A stretch of DNA of 64,000 bases, taken from Ricinus communis (taxonomy: Eukaryota; Streptophyta; Magnoliopsida; Malpighiales; Euphorbiaceae). The stretch covers positions 23,831,688 through 23,895,687 of the forward strand of contig NC_063264.1 in NCBI RefSeq assembly GCF_019578655.1, given 5' to 3'. The notes beneath the pieces are model-generated. The model did not search any database and was not told where the DNA came from. It was given only the letters and a program-made list of their open reading frames with translations. Positions 12,863-24,392 of the stretch are shown one piece after another (the stretch's first letter is position 1; every line of letters begins with the position of its first letter). The position numbers were made by a program, and so were the translations under genes.

Positions 12863-13337
12863 CATAAATTTATTGTAGTTAGTTATATGTTAAATTATTT
12901 AATAAAAGATTTAGTTATTGAAAATTAGTATTGTGTTAATATTTAATTAAAAATCTACAAATAAATTATTATAGGATAGTAAAATATATAAAAAAAATTA
13001 TTGCACATGGTACTTTTCAATAAAAAGAAAGATAATTTTTTAATGAAAAAGTATCAAAATTATATAGAATATTTTTTTTTTTCTTTTTAAGAAATCATAT
13101 TCAAACTTTTGATTAAATTAAAATGCTTAAAATTAAAAGTATATTCTAAATAAAATCACTGATATTGTAGTAAGAATAGGACCGCCATAATAAGAATTCA
13201 CATTGTAAACTTTATTGGCCAAGTGTTCATTTCTCAACTTATATAAGTTAAGTGTTCATTTTTAGCAGTTAGCACCATACAGATTCTTCTTCTTCTTCTT
13301 TTTTTCTTTTTTTTTTTTGAAACAAATCAAAAACATA

Positions 13338-16300
13338 ATGCGCAAGAGTTGGGCATGTGATTTAGCTTTCTTGTTGCTAACAAGATGGCTACAGTTCTCT
13401 TTGGCAATTCCAAAGAGCAACTTGACTGATCTCTCAGCACTTTTGGTCTTGAAGGAACATAGCAATTTTGATCCATTTATGTCAAAGAATTGGTCTTCTG
13501 CCACTTCTTTTTGCCATTGGTATGGAGTTACTTGCAGCGAAAGACACAATAGGGTTGTGGCCTTAACTCTTTCTAATATGGGGATTAAGGGAATTGTACC
13601 TCCTCATATTGGAAATCTCTCATTTCTTGTTCATATTGACATGAGCAACAACAGTTACTCAGGCCATTTGCCAAATGAATTGGGTAACTTACACCGCTTG
13701 AAATTCATGAATTTTTCCAATAATAGTTTTGTTGGAGAGATTCCATCAAGTCTTGCAATGTTACCTAAGCTTCAACACTTGCTTCTTGCTAATAACAGTC
13801 TCACAGGTATATATCTTTTGAATTCTCTTCATTACTAGTGCATTAAACAGTAAATATTGTTAGCATGTTAATGTATTATTGGACAAAAATATAAATTTTT
13901 TTATATAATGAGAAATAAACCATTGTATTTAAAAATGATTACAGTAGTAATTGAGTTATATTAACTGAATTACTACTATAATCATAACTCTACAAGGTCT
14001 TGAACCCCAATAAGAGACATTTAATTGAAGGAAAAAAAAAAAAGAAATGTTATGATTGTTTCAAATAAATCCAATGAATCATAATAGCAACTAAATCCTA
14101 TTATATCTTTTTCAGTTTTCTTTTTCATTTAATTTTAATTTTAGATTTCATAATTTACCTCTAATTACTTGCAGATATATCAATGAAACAATCCTCAGCT
14201 GGAAGATCATCTATCTTCAACATTACAACACTAAATACCTTGGACCTTAATGACAATTTGCTAGGCGGAAATATTTTGGATAATATTGGTGGTAACCTTT
14301 CCAACTTGCAGGTATTAAACATGGGACTAAACCAGTTATCAGGTTCCTTTCCTCCAAAAATACTTGATCTGCCTTCTCTAAAATTCATCTATCTCCAAGT
14401 AAACAACCTTTCTGGCAATCTTAAAGAGATTTTGTGCAACCAAAATTCCAAACTACAATTGCTAAATCTTGCTGGGAATCAGCTGTATGGCCAAATTCCT
14501 TCTGATCTATACAAGTGTAAAGAGCTCCGATCCTTAGCATTACATGCCAATAAATTTACAGGAAGTATTCCAAGAACGATTGGCAATTTGACCAAGCTAA
14601 AATGGTTAAGTCTTGGACGCAACAACTTGACAGGTACCCTTTTGTTTGTTTTTATTTGTCTTATCGATCTTTTATGTGCAGAAGCATTTACATACACACA
14701 AAAAAAAGAAAAGAGAAAAGAACAAGTAAAAAGATAAAATAATATGTTACATCGTTCATCTAATAATTAGATTGACATCCACAGATCATTTATTATCAAT
14801 TAATTATATTCTCTCTCAAATCCCTTAATCTAATTATACAAATAAATACCCATACATAATACACTTTAACATTTAATATATACTTTGGATTCCTAAATTT
14901 TGACCATTTAATCACTTTAACATCTTAATTTTTAATTGAATCTAATAAACACTTAAATTTATTTTTATAATCTATTAAACACTTCTAGTTTTCATTTTAA
15001 CTTAACAGACACTTGAATTTTGTTTAATAGTAATATTAAAATACTTATATATAATACAAGTGGACATATTAAATAAAGTTGCTTGTCAAAAATTATTTAA
15101 ATATTATAAAAAATACAAGTTGAAGTGTTTATTAGGTTAAATTAAAAGTTAAGATGTTAAAGTGACTAATTCGTTAAAATTCAAGTGTTTAAATATGCAT
15201 TAGACCCTTACATATCTAATATATAAAATAGCATCATCATTCTTCTCTGGGCATAATTAAACCAGTTATCATATAGTAAAGATACTACTACACTATAATT
15301 AGGAATAGTTCCGGCCTTAACCTTGGACTAGATCAAATAATTTCTCATATAATACTTTATTAGGATTAATACATAAAATTATTCTATGGTTTTATTATTT
15401 TACAATTTTCAGTATATGAGTTTTTTTTTAAATAAAAAATGTATGTAGTTACAAATCGTAATAAAAAAAATATTTTATCGTTAAAAATTTTCGATTTGCA
15501 AGGATTTAGCTATCTTCACTTCAATCAGCCATCATTGTCATATTTTTCGTGTTTGATAATATGGGTTTAGAGCTTAATAACTCAAAATGTTATTGTTTGA
15601 CCGTTAAATCTATTTCATCAGATTAATGACTTCTTAAATCGTGATTTAACGGTCAAATATTGAAATTATGAGTTATTAAGTTCCAAACTCATGTAATCAA
15701 ACACAGATAACATAATAACAATATCGATCGGCGTAAAGGTAGCCAGATCCTTGCAAATCTAGACTTTTTAACAGCACATGTCTTTTTTTTCTAAAAAAAC
15801 TACATACTAAAAATTATAAAATAATAAAACCATACGATACTTTTATATATTTATCCATATGTCTTTATTATTTTTTGTTTTGGAAGATAAACGAGGCAAA
15901 AAGCCTTTAGCAGATTACATAGTCACAACTCTAAGGTAAGACACCCCACTATTATCATATACTAACCAAACATTTAAACTAGGAGTTTGAGGCTTGTGAA
16001 ACCTGGTTGGCATATTCCCAGCAATCTGCAGCAAAATTACTTCAAAATAAATATAAGATGAGCAATTTCATTAGTTAACAATCTCACTTGCAAGGCCAAC
16101 CACTAAAGCATTTTATCTTTTGGGTCCATTCCACTTCCACACCAACTTCCAAATTGGGTCCTTGTTGTTCTATTTCAGAGATCTCCATAATCTCATAGGT
16201 TAATTTCACTAAAAGTTTTCCATTAACGTTGTGAGCCCAGTACACTTTGTCCACTCCTTTCTCCATACAATTGGCATAATCATGTTAGCTACCTGTAAAA

Positions 16301-19300
16301 CCAAACTATTAGAAAATGAAGGATTCAGAGTTTGAGAGAAAATAAAAACTTAAAAACAGTGTAATTCATTGAGAAAGAGAAGAATTGCATTGACTGAATA
16401 ATTCATACAACACATGTTAAAGGTATGAATACAACAGACTTTGTAATTGTCTAATAATCCATACCAATGCACAAGAGATGTGTCCATTATTAAAGATTTT
16501 CCAACAAACTTAACAGACTTTGTAATTGTCTAATAATCTATACCAATGCACAAGAGATGTGTCCATTATTAAAGATTTTCCAACAAACTTACTCATTATC
16601 TCTAACATCCCCCTCAAACTTAGAGTAGAAAGGTTTTCTACTCTAAGTTTGTGACGAATCAATGAAAACTTAGAGCTAGAGACAGCTTTTGTAAACACAT
16701 TAGCAAGTTGAGTAGTTGATGGAACAAACGAGCATCAACCTTCTTTTGAGCCACCTTATCACGAACAAAGTAAAAGTCCAACTCTATATGCTTGCTCGAG
16801 CATGCAACACTGCATTTGCAGACAAAGCAACTGTGCTTAAGTTGTCACACCAGATAACAGGAGGTGTTGGAATCCACAACCCTTAATGGTTGAGAGAACT
16901 TGTTGTTTCCGAATTAAGAACTTTTTGCTATCTAATTTAACAGAAAGAGCATGAGTAAAACTTATCGGTTAAAATTTAGAGGAGGAAAAAGAAGGAGGAC
17001 CGTAGATTCTCTTCATTGAAGAAGAATTAGGCTCTAATACCATGATAGGATTCAAAGATCGAGAGAATCAAAATTCTAAAAACAGTGCAACTGATTGAGA
17101 AAAAGAAGAATTGCATGGACTGAATAATCCACAACATACATGTTGGAGGTATAAATATAACAGACTTTTAACTATCTAATAGCCTATACCAATTCACAAA
17201 AGACAAATGTCCATTACTAAAGATTCTTTAGTAAACTTTTTAAGCTAAATATAAATGGCCCCTGAACTTGTCCCGTTATAAAGTATATAAGAGAACTCTA
17301 GCAGCTTGTATTTATACATAACTCAAACAACAACCAAGTCCCGAACAAATATAAATCTGTCTGTTGCAGTGCAACACTTGTAGCAGGCGGAATACATCCT
17401 ACATTTTAAACTTGCGTATCCACTGTCACACATGCAAGAGTTACTTACCAACAAACGAGAAACTTGATACATTCTTCACCACCCCCAGGCCTAACGTGAT
17501 GCAGAATGACCTCTGAAAGGAGGAGCAAGTCATCCGCAAAATTAAAGGTGCATTAAAGAAGGATTTTTTCAGACTAATCAGATCAATTTTAAATTCTTTA
17601 ATATCTTTAATCCATATTTTACCTTTCCCTTTAAAATTATCTTTGAACCATGTCTTGCATATTCAAGAGCTTCACCTCAATTTCGAATCTCTAGAAGTTT
17701 TAGTATTATTTAAATTTATTTTTACAATAACAACTCTACCTTTAACTGTACTTGCTTAGGTTTTTCTATAGCCTTAATATCACTTGTTATGCATCAATCA
17801 CCTATGTCCGGCATAAATAAATAAGAACTAAATACTATTTACCTCTGAAGTTTTTAAATTTATTATCAAGTATCAAACTCGTTCAAAATTAATTTTATTA
17901 TCAAATTTCAGTAAAATCTTATTTTTAGCACAAGTTAGTTTTAGTGTCTAAGTAAAATAATTATTTTAAAACTCTTTTTCTTGCTCTAATTTTTATTTTT
18001 AATACAATTTAATTCAAGCAAATTTAAACATTTTAAAACTACTTACATTTACAACAATATTATTAAATTATTATATAATTTAATTTTACTTACTAATATA
18101 AAATAAACACTTCTATTTAAAAAATATAATTCTATTATTATTTTTATTATATATTATAATTAAATTATATTAAAAGTAAAAATTAAATTAAACAATTATA
18201 TCTTAATCTAACGAAGTAATCTAAACATCAATGAAAAAGCTATTATAATGTTGTGTTAAACATAGAGTTTTTTACCGACCATTCAAATGAAATTAATATG
18301 AGTAAAATTTTTATTTTTAATATAATATAATTTTAATATTTTATTAAAAATAATAATTTTTAACTATTTATTTTATTTAAAAATTTAAAATTAAACTACA
18401 TAATAATTTAATAATATTAAATAAAAAATAAATATTTTTAATACATTAATACTACTACGTACCCATCTAACTTATAATGGTGTTTTGTGATATATCTTGG
18501 CAGGTGAAATTCCTGAAGAGATTACACATCTTGTTAATTTGGAAATATTGGGCTTAGAGTTCAACAACTTACATGGTATTTACTTTTATTTCAATGGAGT
18601 AACTAATTTTCCTTTTGTATATATTATATTGGAAGTTATATACTAATGGACACTGATCAATTTACAGGAAGAATACCAATGCAGATTGGAAATTGTTCTT
18701 TCCTTCGGCAAATTTATGCTAATAATAACTATTTAACAGGTATGAATATGTTTTACCTGATGGACATATATAAAAAGTGTATATTTACACGTATACTAAT
18801 TATTCTGTTTTCTAAAGTTACATTTAATTTTATTTTCTATTTGATAAAAATATGAAGAAACTTATAATGATAATAGTTATGAGTTTGAGATGTTTATATA
18901 TTAGTTTGTTAAATATTTATCAAGAAAAAGCTAGGGTTAAGATTTTATGTTTAAAATATAATATTTTATTAATATAAAACAAAACTAATACGATACAAGT
19001 TAACAATGTCGATTTCAAATATGATTAATTTCTTTTGTTTGAGTGAAAGAAAATCATATTTCTAACTTAAACACATAAATTAACTTTTGAAGAAATTTCA
19101 TAGGGCATTACGTTTAAAAAGAATTATTTTACAATTTTTAAATTTTTTTATTTATACAATTTCTTTTTCTTTTCTTTTTTTTCAAAATTTCATCAGAAAA
19201 AATGCCAAAGATATTTCTAAAAGATGTTAAAAGGATATTACTTTTAATTATATTATTGTGAAGTCAGTTTTTATTTTATATTTTTTAAATTTTCAGAATT

Positions 19301-22300
19301 TCATAAGAAAAAAAGATACTAAAAATATACCTAAAAGATATCTAAAGTTTATTTATTTTAATTTGTAATATTATGAATTTTTCTTTTCAGAATCTCCAAA
19401 AAAAGATACTAAAAGATACTGAAAACTTATTATTTTAACTTATATTATTATAGATTTTTTTTTCATAACTTCGTCTAAAAAAAGATACTAAAAGTATACC
19501 TATACGATACTGAAAGAATATTATTTTAACTTATTTTACTGTGAAATAAATCAAATGAGATAAATTAATCGTTTTTTATTTTATATCTTTTTATTTGGTA
19601 TACGTGAATTGAATGATATTACATATTTTTTATTGCAACTATTGTATTTTGATGACATAAAGATGTATAATTCAAAAAATGTACTATAATATATAAAAAA
19701 TATACTAAATGCAGTTTAAAATATATAAAGATATAATTAAAGTAAAATTAAAAAAATTATTTAATGGTAACAAACATATACTAAAAGGATACAACAAAAT
19801 ATCAAAAGGTTACTATCAAACATTTCTTGTTTAGGGATTAATTTTATTTGTAAGTGTTACAAATAAATAAATAAATAAAGTAAAGAAAGGTTGCATTTAC
19901 TTTGATAGCAGCCAACGTTGCTCCTTTCTCAAATTCAAATTTCTTGTCTATTAAACTCATGAGTTTTGGATAATTCTCATGAAAATTAATTATTTTATTA
20001 ATTAGATAATTACTCTTTATTTAATGATTATATTTTTTTTTCTCATTCATTTTTGTCTTTCATTCCATTCTATTTCACTTTTTTTTTAACCTTTTTTTAT
20101 AAATTTAAGAAAATTGTCATTAAATAATTATAAAAAATTATTACATCCAATAATAGTGATAATATTTTAATATTTATTTTAAAAAATTATTATTTTTATT
20201 TATAGTAATATAATTTTAATATTATTAAAATAATCCGCCCTATGTGTACATTAGTCTAATCTCACACCTTGAACTCATGTGAAAAAGGAAGCATAATTTT
20301 TGAGTCTAATTTTCTTTATATTATGATATAATACATATACCGAAGGGAGCATACCAAGGGAGATTGGAAATTGTACTCTTCTTGAGATACTGTCCATGGA
20401 CAGAAACAACTTCACAGGTAATACAACTGTTTTGCATAAAGCCTTGTAATTGGTTCCCATTATTGTTAATTTGGTTGTTGTTAACTTGTGTTATAGTTTT
20501 CTACAAGGAGAGATGCTAAATATTTTCTTAGATAAGATAATTAATTAATAGCAATATTTTATTTGTTAGGGTACTTTCAAATGAGGAATGGGAAGACTCA
20601 GATTTAAAACTTGGCTGAAATTGAAATATATATTTATTGCCAGGTTATTTTTGTAGGTGCTAAGATTTTACATTCTTGGTTGTATAGTAATATAATTTTC
20701 ACAATGTGTGGCAGGTAGAATACCTCTTGAGATTGGAAACCTACAAAATTTACAAATAGTGCATTTGTCCTTTAACAACTTAAATGGCTCTATTCCCCAT
20801 GCTCTCTTCAATATCTCAACAATGAAATGGATTGCAATGACCAGCAATAATCTGTCAGGAAATCTTCCAACAAGCTTAGGCCTTCACCTTCCAAATCTTA
20901 TTTGGCTTTACCTTGGTATTAATAAGCTTAGTGGACCAATTCCTAGCTACATTTCCAATGCCTCTAAACTTACTATCTTAGAATTGCCTAGCAATTCGTT
21001 CACTGGTTTCATTCCTGATTCTCTTGGAGATTTAAGGAATTTGCAGACTCTGAAACTTGGAGCTAATCTTCTGAGTAGTAAGAAGACATCACAAGAATTG
21101 ACCATTTTCTCCTCACTGAAAAATTGCCAAAACTTGAAGTACTTATGGCTTAGCTACAACCCACTGGATGGCTATCTTCCACATTCTATTGGAAATTTAT
21201 CAAATTCTCTGGAGTCATTTCTTGCCAGTGATGGATTAATAAAGGGTAGTGTCCATGAAAGTATTGGCAATTTAAGCAGTTTGACAAGACTAAATCTTGG
21301 AAATAATGATTTGACAGGAAGAATTCCAACTACAATTGGAACATTGAAACATCTTCAAGGTTTGTATCTTCATGGAAATGACTTGGATGGATCCATCCCA
21401 AGTGAGTTATGTGATTTAAGGACATTGTACAATTTAGAATTGACAGGTAACAAGCTCTCTGGATCGATACCTACTTGCTTCAGTAATCTTACATCTCTAA
21501 GAAACCTCTTCTTAGCCTCCAACAGATTTGTTTCAACCATATCTTCAACTTTATGGACATTAAAAGATATCTTGCAAGTGAACTTGGCTTCAAACTACTT
21601 AACCGGTTCTCTCCCATCAGAGATTGAAAATTTGAGGGCTGTTTATATGATAAATATATCGAAGAATCAACTATCTGGCGAGATCCCAATTTCCATTGGA
21701 GGCCTTCAAGATCTTGCTCAACTGTACTTATCTGGGAATAAGTTACAAGGCCCTATTCCTCAATCGGTTGGCGACATAAAGAGCTTGGAATTCTTAGACT
21801 TGTCAAGTAATAATCTCTCTGGAATGATTCCCAAGTCCTTGGAGAATCTCTTGTATCTCAAGTATTTTAATGTCTCCTTCAATTACTTACAAGGAGAAAT
21901 ACCTGAAGGAGGATCATTTTCCAACTTCTCAGCTCAGTCATTTATAGGAAATGAAGCATTATGTGGCTCTGCTAGACTACAAGTTTCCCCTTGCAAAGAT
22001 GATGATTCTCGAGCAACAGAAACTCCTGGTAGTAAGATTGTACTTAGATATGTCTTGCCAGCAATTGTGTTTGCAGTCTTTGTGCTTGCCTTTGTTATCA
22101 TGTTAAAACGATATTGCGAAAGAAAAGCAAAGTTTTCCATTGAAGATGATTTCCTAGCTTTGACAACAATAAGAAGAATTTCATATCATGAACTTCAGCT
22201 TGCAACAAATGGATTTCAAGAAAGCAACTTTCTTGGTATGGGAAGTTTTGGGTCAGTGTACAAAGGAACTTTATCAGATGGGACAGTGATAGCAGCAAAG

Positions 22301-23184
22301 GTTTTCAATTTGCAGCTAGAAAGAGCTTTCAAGAGCTTTGATACTGAGTGTGAAGTGCTGCGTAATCTTCGTCACCGAAATCTTGTCAAGATCATCACTA
22401 GCTGTAGCAGTCCTAATTTTAAAGCTTTAGTACTTGAATTCATGCCTAATTGGAGCCTTGAGAAGTGGTTATATTCTGATGACTATTTCTTGAATAACCT
22501 TCAGAGATTGAATATTATGCTAGATGTGGCATCAGTATTAGAATATCTCCATCATGGCTACACTATTCCTATGGCGCATTGTGATATAAAACCTAGCAAT
22601 GTATTGCTAAACGAAGATATGGTTGCTTTTCTGGCTGATTTTGGCATTTCAAAACTTTTAGGTGAAGAGGGTTCTATGATGCAAACCATGACACTAGCCA
22701 CTATTGGTTACATGGCACCAGGTAATTTTTATGTATATAATTAATCCTAACTTGATGGTGAATCTGTTATCAAATGATTGATAGAATAATATAATGTACT
22801 AATCAATCAATATTTCTAATTGTAGAGTATGGATCAGAAGGGATTGTATCAGTAAGAGGTGATGTCTACAGCTATGGTGTTCTATTAATGGAAACCTTTA
22901 CTCAAAAGAAACCCACAGATAAAATGTTCACAGAGCAACTGAGCTTGAAGAGTTGGGTTGAACAATCATTGTCTTGTGAAGTTACTCAGGTTATTGATGC
23001 CAATTTGTTAGGGATAGAAGAAGACCATCTTGCAGCAAAGAAAGACTGCATAGTCTCCATATTGAAGTTGGCTTTACAATGTTCTGCAGATTTACCACAT
23101 GACAGGATAGACATGAAACATGTTGTTACCACTCTCCAGAAGATTAAGACCAAGTTTCTAAGAGATATTAGGCAACTTAGTTAG
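13338..23184 (+). CDS. LRR receptor-like protein kinase, Xa21/EFR type (LRR XII), seven exons
   Basis: Predicted plasma-membrane immune-type receptor: an extracellular leucine-rich-repeat domain, one membrane pass and a cytosolic Ser/Thr kinase. Exons at 13338-13806, 14175-14633, 18504-18575, 18668-18739, 20346-20417, 20715-22721 and 22826-23184 have GT-AG borders, all introns are in phase 1, and together they give 1,169 codons without a stop. Start is the ATG at 13338, followed by a signal peptide ending near SLA. The N-terminal cap carries FCHWYGVTC. LRRs of about 24 residues fill residues 70 to 790, and exons 3, 4 and 5 are each exactly 72 bases, one repeat each. The membrane segment is about residues 827-847. 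In the kinase: GMGSFGSVYKG from residue 889, Lys910 in AAK, HCDIKPSN with Asp1005, DFG at 1023 and GYMAPE ending at residue 1051. Cys before the catalytic Asp makes it a non-RD kinase, typical of pattern-recognition receptors. The exon 5 acceptor has a weak pyrimidine tract. Confidence 0.9.
14865..15210. repeat. Fold-back (MITE-like) element in intron 2 of the receptor kinase
   Basis: About 14868-15010 is an imperfect reverse complement of about 15060-15208. Blocks such as 'cactttaacatctta' at about 14922 face 'taagatgttaaagtg' at about 15150. The whole unit is about 345 bases, with no coding capacity. Confidence 0.7.
15361..15856. repeat. Long hairpin-forming inverted repeat in intron 2 of the receptor kinase
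   Basis: Arms of about 245 bases (15361-15610 and 15643-15856) are reverse complements across their length. The innermost 14 bases are perfect: TTGACCGTTAAATC at 15597-15610 and GATTTAACGGTCAA at 15643-15656, around a 32-base loop. The outer ends match around 'tatggttttatta'. It carries no coding capacity, so it is best read as a MITE or fold-back transposon. Confidence 0.8.
16084..16266 (-). pseudogene. LINE-like fragment (zinc-binding reverse-transcriptase tail)
   Basis: A 60-codon minus-strand frame has the spacing of the zinc-binding region found after plant LINE reverse transcriptases: DKVYWAHNVNGKLLVK, then a tryptophan followed by KIKCFSGWPCK. Nothing further of a LINE is visible, and the copia LTR begins 17 bases away. 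Identification rests on motif spacing only. Confidence 0.45.
16283..17250 (-). mobile_element. Ty1/copia element with large internal deletion, in intron 2 of the receptor kinase
   Basis: Read on the minus strand. The 5' LTR lies at about 17043-17250 and is followed by a primer-binding site complementary to initiator Met tRNA (plus-strand GCTCTAATACCA at 17031-17042). Then comes a short remnant of the polymerase end (about 16610-16870) with SSKHIELDFYFVRDKV and VFTKA..SSKF, typical of copia RNase H. A purine tract (AGTTTGAGGGGGA) abuts the 3' LTR at 16283-16607, which starts TGTTAGAGAT and ends TAGCTAACA. Almost all of gag, protease, integrase and reverse transcriptase is gone. It is antisense to the kinase gene. 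Confidence 0.8.
16434..16590. repeat. 79-base tandem duplication within the copia 3' LTR
   Basis: Two nearly identical copies at 16434-16511 and 16513-16590 differ at one or two bases. The other LTR has a single copy, so the duplication is younger than the insertion. Confidence 0.9.
17251..18503. other. Remainder of receptor-kinase intron 2
   Basis: No coding frame or recognised element. It ends at the AG acceptor before exon 3. Confidence 0.6.
19180..19560. repeat. Degenerate minisatellite in receptor-kinase intron 4
   Basis: About four imperfect units of 80-120 bases, each with a block like 'aaaaaagatactaaaa' followed by 'ttattttaactta' or close variants. It lies inside the 1,606-base intron between exons 4 and 5. 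Confidence 0.6.
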
Positions 23185-23528
23185 CATCATTGATCATGCA
23201 TTATGAATATAGAATTCTTTATCTTAATTATCATTCTATTCATATATAAATGCATTTCAGCAATAAACAGTAATTCAATTACTTGTGTCTTTTACAAATG
23301 CAAGCTAAATTTTACTGTCTTCAAGAGTTGGTTGGGTAGTATCTGTTTGTATGCCACCTTCGGTGTTACATAGAAGTTTGTTAGGGTGCTATGTGAAGAG
23401 TCCAACATTCTGTAATTCTGATTGCCTCCACTTACTTTATCTGAACTGCAAACCAACAATTGAGATTTGAAATCTGCCCCTTGTTATGAGGCGTCAACCC
23501 CCTTTAACATTATTTTTCTTGTTTAAGA

Positions 23529-23565
<37 letters not shown>

Positions 23566-24139
23566 TTACACTTTCTACTTTCCTCTATTTATCCTTCTGC
23601 TAGTGCTCTCAAGAGCTAGGAAATGGTGAGCACATTTCTTTCAATGGAATTTGTATTTTGTTCTGAACTTCTATTTGTGTAGGCACCATTAGAAAATTTG
23701 TGAGCATAGAATATCAATGGATGTTATGGTTTAAGCTACTTGTAATAATGGATGGCATTTTTCTCCTCTGATCTGGCCTGAAACATTCAATATTATTTCT
23801 GATCAAATGATGTTTTCATTGTTATTATTAGACGTGTGCGCACACACAATACATTCATAATTGTTAGTCGTTTTATATACATGTGTGTGTGTGTATATAT
23901 ATATTATTTAATCTTTATAGATTATCTGAATTTCTATTTTGCTTCTTAATGTTTTGTGCTTTTCCAATCCGATTTCATAAAACTGATTTGTTATCAAGAC
24001 CTGCAATGAAGAAAATGGAAGTACATGTATGACATGCAGCATTGTTATTAATCCTCCTAAACCAATTTTTTTGCTTCTTAATCTCTTCTTATCATGGTTT
24101 TTAGATTCTAATGGTGTCCTTTTGTTCTTAATGCTTTAG
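23185..24139. other. Receptor-kinase 3' flank and spacer
   Basis: Begins with the likely 3' UTR, then a (CT)n run and GT/CA/TA microsatellites at about 23832-23903. No gene seen before the ETO1-like fragment. Confidence 0.5.
23531..23563. repeat. (CT)n microsatellite
   Basis: About 16 uninterrupted CT units. Such tracts often sit in plant 5' UTRs, but no open gene follows on the plus strand. Confidence 0.95.
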
Positions 24140-24263
24140 ACTAAATTGTCAAAAGGCTGCAATGCGTAGTTTGCGGTTGGCTAGAAATTATTCTAGTTCT
24201 GAGCATGAAAGGCTTGTTTACGAAGGATGGATTTTGTATGACACTGGCCATCGTGAAGAAGCA
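24140..24263 (+). pseudogene. Fragment of an ETO1-like (EOL) TPR-protein exon
   Basis: Forty-one codons read without a stop and match the TPR part of ETO1/EOL proteins, the BTB-TPR adaptors that send type-2 ACC synthases for degradation: AAMRSLRLARNYSS, then EHERLVYEGWILYDTG and HREEA. A TAG acceptor with a T-rich tract lies just before, at 24137-24139, as at a genuine exon start. After HREEA the similarity stops, with no donor site or continuation, and no BTB part is nearby. It is therefore an isolated, truncated gene fragment, perhaps moved by a transposon or left by a partial duplication. Confidence 0.7.
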
Positions 24264-24392
24264 CATTACATAACATACTCAAAAAACATAATTAGGCAAC
24301 AGATACTGAGCATCAAGCACTGTTGATTTAGAAATACAGTAGAAAACCACAAGAAAGATGAATATATATTTACATATATAAAATTCCAATTC

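Noticed and set aside
13262..13549. 95-codon minus-strand frame
   Set aside because: Antisense of the receptor-kinase first exon, ending in a poly-Lys run from a T-rich tract.
20275..20460. 61-codon minus-strand frame
   Set aside because: Antisense of kinase exon 5 and its flanks.
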